A DNA stretch of 64,000 bases from positions 744,001 to 808,000 of the forward strand of contig JBAIAA010000519.1 in the NCBI GenBank assembly GCA_037893245.1, given 5' to 3'. Below are positions 55,176 through 64,000 of this stretch, piece after piece. A program made the translations under genes and the position numbers. The notes beneath the pieces are model-generated. The model was given only the letters and a program-made list of their open reading frames with translations. It ran no database searches and was not told the origin of the DNA. The stretch's first letter is position 1. The number at the start of each line of letters is the position of its first letter. This DNA is from Crossaster papposus (Eukaryota; Echinodermata; Asteroidea; Velatida; Solasteridae).

Positions 55176-55374
55176 CATATACAATACGGGCTATAATGGA
55201 GAGTCAGTTAGTTGAAGCGTGTTCGATTACTCACCCGCGCTTATCCTCGTGCCTCTAAATAGGAGTAGATTGTACATGCGCAGTACGTGGGAGTTAACAT
55301 AGTCTCAGGACGTCTTGTCTCAACTAGTGACATTCACAAACACCTAAATGTGTATCCTAGTCGAAACATCTCTT

Positions 55375-55690
55375 TGTTCTCGTGTACAAAATGGTTAGAA
55401 AGTCGAGCAATTTTTTCAAAATGCTCCTATTTCAACCACAATTAATTTTCTGGGTTGAAATTTCGACCCAATATACCCTGTATTACACCCTAACGCAAAC
55501 ACTAACACTTGAGTAATTTGAGTACAATCAAAAAATCTATTTCGTGACATTTCCTGTGGAGACCTATTCATCTATAGAAATTTACCCTGTGGAGACCTTT
55601 TGACTCTATTATAAACATTGTGTTCAGGTCTCCATAGGTTACCAAATTTCAGCACATACGTACATTTATACACGGCTCGGTGCTGTGAAA
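55375..55690 (+). repeat. Inverted long repeat, copy 1
   Basis: cgtgtacaaaatggttagaa, gaaatttcgacccaatatac and gacctattcatctatagaaa recur in reverse complement at 60480-60800. Confidence 0.82.
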
Positions 55691-55758
55691 TTTGTTTTCA
55701 TTTCTTCTTCCTTTTGATTTTCTAACGCTTGCGCATCGCCGGACGCGATTTTTTTCCC

Positions 55759-56116
55759 GTAGGTGGGTGAGTCAAATTCATGAATTATTCAGGAGTTTGG
55801 ATGAGAAGTTATGTTTATTCAACGGAATAAAACATGACGTCACAGCATTGTTGTTATTTAGTTAACTAGTTAAATCAAATGACTTTAAAGAACAGCTGTT
55901 GTCGAGCTGCTATACGTAGTGTAGTGGAGAGTGGGATGGGCTATGAATCAAAGATCCCTGGTTCGAATCCTGCTGTTCGAATCCTCGTTTTTCCTAGTCA
56001 AATTGATATCTTTGGAGTATTTTGTATTTAAGGGGAAAAAGAGACCTAGAACCTAAGTGTTGTACAGTGATCAACGCAACTACTGAATAATTCATGAATT
56101 TTGACTCACCCACCTA
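55759..56116. mobile_element. MITE carrying a tRNA-like segment
   Basis: Ends gtaggtgggtgagtcaaatt and its near-complement. Inside, 55915-55990 reads like a tRNA head: cgtagtgtagtggagagtgg and ccctggttcgaatcctg (B box). The stems do not close well, so a captured SINE is likelier than a gene. Confidence 0.75.
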
Positions 56117-56190
56117 CGTGGCAGCCATGTTTTAGCATGGCCTAATGGGATATTTTAACCCAAGTAACCGGCTCGGCAGGTTGGTTACCA

Positions 56191-56433
56191 GGGGCCAATT
56201 TCACGGAGCTGCTAAGCAAAATAAATTGCTTAGCACAAACAAGTCTTGCTCATTAAAAACAAGTTATCAGCCAAAATTCAACGTGTTTTTCATGCTAAGC
56301 AAAAAAACAGCTGATTATCAATCAAAAACAATAAAGATAATGTGAAAATTTTGTCTGTAACCTTGTTTTTACCAAGGACAAAGTTTTATGCTAAGCAAAT
56401 TTTCGTGCTTAGCAGCTCCGTGAAATTGGCCCC
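56191..56433. mobile_element. MITE family F, copy 1
   Basis: Ends ggggccaatttcacggagct and agctccgtgaaattggcccc; long terminal repeats with gctaagcaaaa. Copies at 58518-58757 and 62126-62367. Confidence 0.88.
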
Positions 56434-56593
56434 TGGTCCAGGCTCGAGTAAGCACGAGAAGTCAATTGAACGCCGGGTCATATAGACAGCTTTCTAAAGC
56501 TACATTTAAACGAAACCGACGCTAAAGATAAAATGAAATCGGAAATAAGGACAAGTATACATCTCATTTCTCCTCTTAATTTCAAAATGTTTA

Positions 56594-56712
56594 TTTAAGG
56601 TAGGATACACCATTTGCAGATATCGAAAAAAAATACTACCGAATTATTACGAAATATCTGACTCATCTGAAAGTAAATAATGATTGTAAGCATCCAGCAA
56701 AATGATTGCAAA
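56594..56712 (-). mobile_element. MITE family C, truncated copy
   Basis: taaggtaggatacaccatttgc to catccagcaaaatgattgc; the rest is missing. Confidence 0.78.
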
Positions 56713-58517
56713 ATTTAAGTTTTTTTCCCCAGAAATTCAAGAGCAGACAAACAATCGATCAGGACTTCAACCGAAGCGTGATATTGCTCTAGTGAATCGA
56801 AATGTTGGATGACTGTGCAGTCATTTAGGAAATATTGTTAGGAAATAATATTTTATTCAAGTGCACCATGGTGATGCTATAGCAAGGTTATTTATAATTT
56901 ATTGCCTTTTTGTTTATTAAGTACATAAATTAATAGATTCTAAATAATCCAAAGATGAATTTGTTTAAACATAATTCGTAAGTTGAAGGACTAAAAATGA
57001 AGGAATACTGCATGAACATTAAAATCTGTGTATGCGTGACTGTGCGCACACAAAAATCCCAGCAAATTAATTTGTTGTCCCCACCCCCCTAAAAAAGTAT
57101 ATTACTTGATTCATTGTTTAAATTGCAAAAGTTGTCGTGTTCATTTATCAAATCCACTGAAGATTTCCGTTTAATCCCAGATATTTTAACTTATACCTGG
57201 TAGGCATTGCTCACTTCTTGAACAATTTTTGTCTTACATTTTCTCCTTTGGGAACGGGATGTACCCCCGTGTCTTGGGCAGACTTACGCACCGGGGTGGA
57301 TGCCGGCCCACACGGCATGCTTCTTTTCTCTTCACACGCTGAGTAACCAATACCCGTCAGATACGAGCGATCCATTATTACAATTTCTTAATATGTCAAC
57401 CCCCCCCCCCCCCTTCCCCTAAATTCGGTTATCTGCAGGGGGTATACATTTGAACTGAATGAAAAGAAGCATTTGTCGGTGTAAACAAAATTGGTTCGTT
57501 TTGTTTATTTTAAAAATCTGATTCTGATTTCTGAAAAAAATATATTACAATGCACCTATAGGTCTAGTCAGTCTCCCCTGTGTGTGTTTTTTAAATGGTG
57601 TATTATGGCAGATATGTGATGGGGTTATGACTTTGATGATACAAGCATTAACAGTTCCCCAAAACATAGATTATGTCAAATGTGGGGAGCCTTCAACGTA
57701 GGGTTGAAATGCTTGGCTGGTAGACCACTTAAACGGCAATCCAGAGGTCGTTTGTTCAAACCCCGTTCCAGTCAATTTCTTTGTTGAAATCTAATTCTGA
57801 TATATTGTGATCAACGTATCAGCTCACGTGAGGGTTGGTTGTACCATGTTTTTGTTCCTTTTCTCCGATCCGATGACATTCAGATAAATTCAGTGCACGG
57901 TGAAGTGACAGGAAATGATATTCATCACAACAAATTATAATGCAGCCTTGGCGTCGACGAAACGGGAGAATTGAAAGCCAGGAATAGTGATCGTCGGAAT
58001 GGGTCGGAATAATTGAAATGTGGGCGGAACAAAATTAGCGTGAAATCGCTGTTTCCCTGAAATAATTGACAATGGCTGTACATCTAGCACATCTTCTCAT
58101 CAAACACGTTATTTTGTCATTCACTCACGCATATTTTTTTTTTTACCGTAGTCGGGTGAATCCATTTTTATGAATATTGCAGTACATGCACGGTCAACAT
58201 ATATTACTCAAAATAACGTTAATTCGTCATATGAGGCATCATTTTGACTAATTGTAGTCAAAATGATACCCATTATGACTAATTTACGTTATTTTGACTA
58301 ATATAAGTTAAAAGTGTCGTAGTTTTGATGGAATCATTGCTAACACTTGTTGTCTTCTGGTTCGTTTATCTCCTTAAATTGTAATGATCCTCACGATAAA
58401 TTTTGAGAAACATTAATATTCGGTAAAACAAAGGATATTCTGTTGATTTGCAACAGGGACCGTTCAAGCCTTAGTCCCACAGCTCCCACTCAATATCTCT
58501 ACGTTGAGTTATATAGC
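56713..58517. other. Gene-free stretch
   Basis: No gene recognised. Includes a diverged SINE family C copy at 57700-57795 (tggctggtagaccacttaaa, tcgtttgttcaaaccccg), a C run near 57400, and gactaat-rich DNA at 58200-58310. 57890-58100 is non-repetitive. Confidence 0.55.
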
Positions 58518-58757
58518 AGGGCCCAATTTCATAGAGCTGCTAAGCAAAAAAAAAAATGCTTAGCACAAAAAGTCTTGCTCATTAAAAACAGCTTACCAGC
58601 CAAAATTATACCTGTTTTTCGTGCTAAGCAAAAAACTGCTGATTATCAATCCAGAACAATATCAGGTAAAAATTTGGTCTGTAATCTTGTTTTTGCCAAG
58701 GACAAATTGTCATGCTAAGCAAATTTCTGTGCTTAGCAGCTCTATGAAATTGGCCCC
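58518..58757. mobile_element. MITE family F, copy 2
   Basis: agggcccaatttcatagagc to gctctatgaaattggcccc with the gcttagcacaaaaa body. Confidence 0.85.
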
Positions 58758-58999
58758 TGGTTGACGACAGCCGTTTTTTTAGTATAACGCTGCAAAAAAC
58801 TTACCCAATTTACCCAATTTTTACCCAAAGATCTCATTATCAACTGCCTACACCGCTGGGCTTGTATTGCCCATCGGCCTTGGGCAACGATGTTTACTAC
58901 TTTTTGGAGAAATGTATTTACTCAATAATTTGTTGTGCCATTATCTCATGGTCAAAGACATTTTGGGGAAATATTTGTATTCGACATTTGGTTATTTAA

Positions 59000-59580
59000 T
59001 TCAATGTTCTCGTTCATGCGCTAGTCTTTTTAAAAGCGTAGACTAAATGCAATAAGGCGGCCGTCGCTTGTTTGTTTTTAATGTTTACATTGTACTGCGC
59101 TTTGAGATACTTGGTATGATATTGGCACTTGGGGAGACAAATTAGCGTAAGTTTTTAGGTAATAAGAAGACAGTGGCACTTAGGGAGACATTTCGAAGGA
59201 AGGGCGTGAATTTGAATGCGTGTTAATGAAATCACTGTTCTCGTTCATGCGCTAGTCTTTTTAAAAGCGTATACTACATGCAATAAGGCGGTCGACGCTA
59301 TATATAGCTAATGTCAAACATTTGGTTATTTTCCCGCTATTGCCGCTTCACTGTTTTTGCATAACTATTAATTTATTGGCATCAAATTAATTCATTGTTC
59401 TCGTTTATGCGCTAGTCTTTTTTTTAAATGCAACAAGGTGGTCGTCGCTTGTTTGTTTTTAATGTTTACATTGTACTGCGCTTTGAGATACTTGGTATGA
59501 AAAGCGTTATGGGGAGACAAATTAGCGTAAGTTTTTAGGTAATAAGGAGACAGTGGCACTTAGGGAGACATTTCAGTGTC
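59000..59580 (+). repeat. Three direct copies of a roughly 200-bp unit
   Basis: ttctcgttcatgcgctagtc starts units at about 59005, 59238 and 59397. The first and third also share ctgcgctttgagatacttgg and ggggagacaaattagcgtaa. The second is shortened. Confidence 0.85.
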
Positions 59581-60479
59581 TCCCTAAGTGTCTAGCTACC
59601 CTAAACAACGATATTTGTGAGTTATTTTTGTCCTAGAACGACAGATTTTGGTTTAAATAGCATAAATCTCGAAGATCTTAGAGAAAAGGGTTAGGGTAAA
59701 CAAGTTAGGACTGTTTTAAGTTTGTGTATATCTCTATGGGATTGTCTCCCCAAGTGCCTATTTGGAGGTATTAAAATAAACACTATTATTATTAATATTA
59801 TTATTATAGGGAGCTAATGTCAAACGGTTTTTTAAAAATACTTTTCTTCAATAATTTAGACAGTCGTTTATGTTTAATGGTTTTTTTAAATCAAGTTTGA
59901 ATTTATCATACATAATTATTTGTGACACGATCAAGCCGAATCAGTCGGATGTCGGGGAATCCCACAAATGCACTGTGTTCTTCGTTGGTTTTTTAAACAA
60001 ATTTACATAACTCGACAACAAAACATCGTATCAACATGGGGTTTTCAGTTTTTAAAACGTACATATGCCCTCTTTGAAACTACATGAACACTCATTTTTT
60101 GACCGGGGCCGACATCCGACTGATTTCGCTTGATCGTGTCACGTTTATGTCCGTTTCGGTTAATTCGGGGGCCCGTTTTCGAAACCGTGACCACAAACAT
60201 GTTTCAGCTTTGGTCATTGGCTGATCGTTTTCGTGGGTGTAGTGACGTACCTGTTCTGACCAAAACATGTTTCTGGTTGTCACAAACATGTTTCTGGTCA
60301 CGGTCGCGAAAACAGGCCCCAGATCTTCGTAAAAACAAAGTATCATAGAAAACAACATCAACCAGACGTAAAAGTCCTATAGCCGGCGGCTCGGCTGTGC
60401 CTGGAAGTTCAATTATGACCTTTGTACGCGAGACTTACACGGATAATATGATGCACAGAACACACGCGCCAAATGTTCC

Positions 60480-60800
60480 GAAATACGGTACCCTCTGGAG
60501 ACATGAACACAATGTGTACAATGGAGACAAAACGTCTCCGGAGGGTAAATTTCTATAGATGAATAGGTCTCCATTGGGAATTTCACGAATTAGATTTTTG
60601 GATTTTACTTAAATTACTCAAAAACTAGGATTAGGATGTGGGTTAGGGTTAGTGTTTGGGTTAGGGTATAATATAGGGTATATTGGGTCGAAATTTCAAC
60701 CAAGGAAAACAATTGTGGTTAAAATGGGAGCATTTTGAAAAACGTGCTCGACTTTCTAACCATTTTGTACACGAGAACAAAGCCATGTCTCCACAGTGAT
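60480..60800 (-). repeat. Inverted long repeat, copy 2
   Basis: Reverse complement of 55375-55690 with scattered changes; includes gtgggttagggttagtgttt, a telomere-like run. Confidence 0.82.
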
Positions 60801-61448
60801 ACAAAAATGCGAATTGGTGTTTTCAGTGCGAAATCGAACGACTGTTTTTGATGTTCGAATCCAATGCAAATGAGCATATTTGACTTGACACGAATTTGAG
60901 TTGGCCCCATGTTAAATTAAATGAACTCTTATATGAAATCGGCGACGAAAACCTACAGTAAGTCACACCATTACTCAGTGGAATTATGAACGCTGAATCC
61001 TATGCAATCGATATACCCGAGTGTCCCACTACACACCCTACAGCCCCCAATGACACTAATGAACAACGAGTAACCTCATATTATTCATGATCAGATAGTG
61101 TTTCTAATTATTCGCTATAATTGGTTTTCTGTTGTGATTGAGCGATGAATCACGTTCAATATTTACCGGTAATTGACGAATTTGGTTCTGTGTAGAGCTA
61201 CATGTACTTTCCGGTTATGAACTCAAAATGTAATTTATATGACTATACGGGATTTTGTTTATCGTTATACAGACTATAATATACAAATTACTTTTTTTAA
61301 TTCAAGCGTTTTAGGTAATGGTGCCAATTCTGCGGTTCCTATTCACTTTCATGGCGTTCAGTTTTGTTTAAAGACATACAAATTTTGTTTGGCATACAAA
61401 TTCGTTTGCAAATTGGAATGCTGTTTGAGTGCATGGGCTGTTAACTAT
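60801..61448. other. Gene-free stretch, partly non-repetitive
   Basis: No exon with splice support. 60990-61200 has no recognised repeat and several ATTA/TAAT cores, so it is a weak candidate for regulatory DNA. Confidence 0.3.
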
Positions 61449-61557
61449 AGTAACATTCAATATCAATGCGCCAAACAAGAACATTATAATGCCCTCGACA
61501 CTAGTAACATTCAATATCAATGCGCCAAAACAAGAACATTATAATGCCCTCTACACC
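61449..61557 (+). repeat. 54-bp tandem duplication
   Basis: agtaacattcaatatcaatg begins at 61449 and again at 61503; the two units differ by a few bases. Confidence 0.92.
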
Positions 61558-61698
61558 CGATACTTGTATTTTCATAATGATTTGGTATTTGGGTTTCTGA
61601 TGTTTTGCAAGTGTGTTATATTGCCTTTATATTAAGATGATACTCCGATAACAATTTGTTTTAGCAACATCGAAAATTTTCTTCTTCTTTCGTATGAG

Positions 61699-61872
61699 GG
61701 GAGTCGGGTTGGTGTAGCGGGTCTTTCCTCGCCTTCCACCACTATGACCCGGGTTCGAATTCGCCCTGGGCCAATATGTGGATTGGGTTTTCAGTCCCTG
61801 CCTGACTCCGTGGGTTTTTCCCTAGGATATTCTTCTGGGGTTTTCCTCCCACCTCTAAAACTGTAACTTCTT
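61699..61872 (+). mobile_element. SINE family B, copy 4
   Basis: ggagtcgggttggtgtagcg, tgacccgggttcgaattcgc and ttcagtccctgcctgactcc; the common 3' tail is absent. Confidence 0.85.
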
Positions 61873-62125
61873 CACATTAATTGTTGAATGAAATAAAAAA
61901 TTGTTGAATGAAATTTGTTCCCGCCGTGAATATGGCCATTGATGCTGGTACGGCGTTAAACCCTAAAAACTCACTCACTCACTCTTTCGTATGATGACGA
62001 GCAGCTTAGCGCGTTACTGCATACATCGGTTTAATGAAACTAGTGGAAACAGGGTGGACCGCGTGAAGGTTGTCATCCCCAACGACGAAAATGAGAGGGC
62101 AGGATTTCAACCTGTGAATACACCT

Positions 62126-62367
62126 GGGGCCAATTTCATAGAGCTGCTAAGCACAAAAATTTGCTTAGCATGACAATTCGTCTTTTGCAAAAACAAGGTT
62201 AGAGACCAAATTTTCACATGATCTTTATTGTTTTGAATTGATAATCAGCGTTTTTTTGCTTAGCATAAAAAACACGTATAATTTTGGCTGGTAACCTGCT
62301 TTTAACGAGCAAGACTTTTTTGTGCTAAGCAAATTTGTGTGCTTAGCAGCTCTATGAAATTGGCCCC
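62126..62367. mobile_element. MITE family F, copy 3
   Basis: ggggccaatttcatagagct to agctctatgaaattggcccc; the arms extend through tgctaagcacaaaaatttgc. Confidence 0.88.
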
Positions 62368-63597
62368 AGAAGTGTGAATTATTCGCGGTCGTCCAATTGA
62401 TCCGTCTTCCTTCGAATAAGCAAATTTCGAAAAAAAGAAGAAGAAGTAGTGTAGCTTTAGCCAGATATCCCTTCTCAGTCGACATTCTGATTTATTTTTC
62501 TGACATTCAAACAAGAACGGCCCTTTTAAAAACACCTGCCCATAGAATGTCGGCGGGTGAAATTGAGCAGTGAATCGACGTATATTGACAGTTTTCGAGG
62601 GAAAACGTTCCTGTAAAAAAAAGGAGACGACATGAAATATGTTTTATCTTGATCTGTATTTCTTTGTCAAACAATACCTTCGTCTCACTGTCCAAAACGT
62701 ACTGAATTTATATAAATTCGGGGATATTTGTACAGTCGATCGACACTCAATCTCCGTATTGTTTTAGTGACTAACCGTAATTGCGCTAGAAGAAGGGAAA
62801 TTTCAATACATTTGCATTTCATGTTTTTCAAGCCGTCGGTGCTAGTAACGTCTCCTCGTTTGAGACAAAGGCTGTTTTCCACAAGCCCTTGGCTTTGGCT
62901 CCGTCACTGGCTCCATCTCATTGCTAAACTGCATACATTAAGCCTGAGACAAAGGCGAAGTTGGGGTTTGGAAAACGGCCATATTCTCGGCTGGGATTTA
63001 TACAAGTTTTTTTCGTTTGATGCTTGTGTTATGCAATGGTTCAAAGGGTTCGAGGTTAAATCAGTGTGTGCATTTTCAATTTGAATAAATTAAACTTGAC
63101 CCGTATATAGTGTCATTTTCAGTGATTATTTGTGGTGGTTTTAGTGGACAACCCATCTGATTTGTTTAGTTCAGGGCAAATTGATAATAAGGTTAAAGTT
63201 ATAGTTCACCATTGGAAGTTGTGCATTTTATTTGTGTTTGAAGCAGAAAAAGTTCCCAAAATTTAAAGAATGATGCTTGACAACTAAACCTGACAAATAT
63301 TTAGCTCTGTCAATGCTGTATATTCCGAGAAAATAATATTCTAAGATTTCGATTTTGAACCAAATACTAATGAAAATTTCCCAAAATGCGTCTCTGAGAC
63401 GCATTTTTCGACTTCTATATTTTCTTCAAAATGACAGCTTGCCAGAAAAAATAATGTCACAGGGAGTTTATAGCTATTAATATCGTTACATCAAGTAAAT
63501 TTTTGAACAGTAAATCGGTTAGTTACTTTTTGTATAATTGCGAAAAGTAGGCCTATACTGTCCCTTAAACAAACATTTAAAAAAAAATAAAAAATAC
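62368..63597. other. Gene-free stretch
   Basis: No gene recognised. 62870-62985 has opposed gttttccacaagccc and ggggtttggaaaac motifs, a small foldback. 63420-63560 is the second copy of the repeat at 11426. Confidence 0.55.
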
Positions 63598-63752
63598 GTG
63601 ACCCAGCACGAGTAAATGAGACACTTTGAGGCAAAAATGAAAATTGAGATTTTGATTTCATCATTTAAAGCTTGTTTAGCTTTAAATGATGAAATCAAAA
63701 TCTCAAATTTAATTTTTGCCTCAAAGTGTCTCATTTACTCGTGCTGGGTCAC
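63598..63752. repeat. Near-perfect 155-bp hairpin
   Basis: gtgacccagcacgagtaaat...catcatttaaagc and its complement, arms of about 74 bases around a loop of about 6. The densest palindrome in the window. 63753-64000 shows nothing further. Confidence 0.92.
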
Positions 63753-64000
63753 ATATGTTTTTCATTTTGCCCTATGGTTTTCCTTAATTTATGTTTAATT
63801 GTTTTCACGACTTTAATTGTTTTCTATCGATGTGTTTTCATTCGCTTATTACAGTTACTATCAATTCCAAAAAAGTGTTTTCTTTAAATTCTCAACAACC
63901 ACGGTATTGTATTTTATTGAAAATTATATTTGCAGTCCATCAATTTTTTTTTTGTTTAACAGGTTTAAAATTCAGCACAATGTGCATTTCATACTTTGAC

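Noticed and set aside
60641-60670. True telomere or internal telomeric array
   Set aside because: Only a few degenerate gggttaggg units inside a dispersed repeat, not a tandem array.
62728-63084. 118-codon plus-strand frame
   Set aside because: Composition and context suggest chance; it contains a small foldback and no domain.

Overview
The window is nuclear DNA from a deuterostome animal. The most likely source is an echinoderm of sea-star type. This is inferred from short exons in long introns, GT-AG splice sites, many tRNA-derived SINEs and MITEs, and the protein families present; no species is claimed. There are no operons or bacterial features. I can assemble three host genes exon by exon, plus one full-length retrotransposon. 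The rest is introns and intergenic DNA dominated by short repeats.

Layout. (1) 1-19.1 kb, plus strand: ten exons of SLC49A4/DIRC2, a 12-helix MFS transporter; the first exon(s) lie before the window. One intron holds a long inverted repeat (foldback). One of its arms is interrupted by a full-length BEL/Pao LTR retrotransposon (2705-10833) with two identical 339-bp LTRs, a 5-bp target duplication (ATACC) and an uninterrupted 1951-codon gag-pol frame. (2) 19.1-23.3 kb: convergent intergenic DNA with MITEs. (3) 23.3-36.1 kb, minus strand: an 11-exon gene for a 1116-residue DSL-family (Delta/Jagged-like) Notch ligand. It has a signal peptide, MNNL/C2 region, DSL domain, 17 EGF repeats, a juxtamembrane domain, one transmembrane helix and a short tail with an NPSY motif. 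(4) 36.1-41.0 kb: repeat-rich spacer. (5) 41.0-49.6 kb, minus strand: a complete 8-exon gene for a 279-residue secreted DNase I-like endonuclease with all catalytic residues. (6) 49.6-64 kb: no gene recognised; MITEs, SINEs, hairpin elements and some non-repetitive blocks that could be regulatory.

Functionally the genes are unrelated neighbours: a lysosomal-type solute carrier, a cell-surface Notch ligand and a secreted nuclease. The Notch ligand and the nuclease share orientation, so the nuclease lies upstream of the ligand promoter. The points most worth following up are the very young BEL/Pao insertion nested in a foldback element, the lineage-divergent Notch ligand (15 EGF modules start in one 1.7-kb exon; one GC-AG intron), two SINE families with different tRNA heads but one shared 3' tail, and several near-perfect hairpin elements that could give double-stranded RNA when transcribed.
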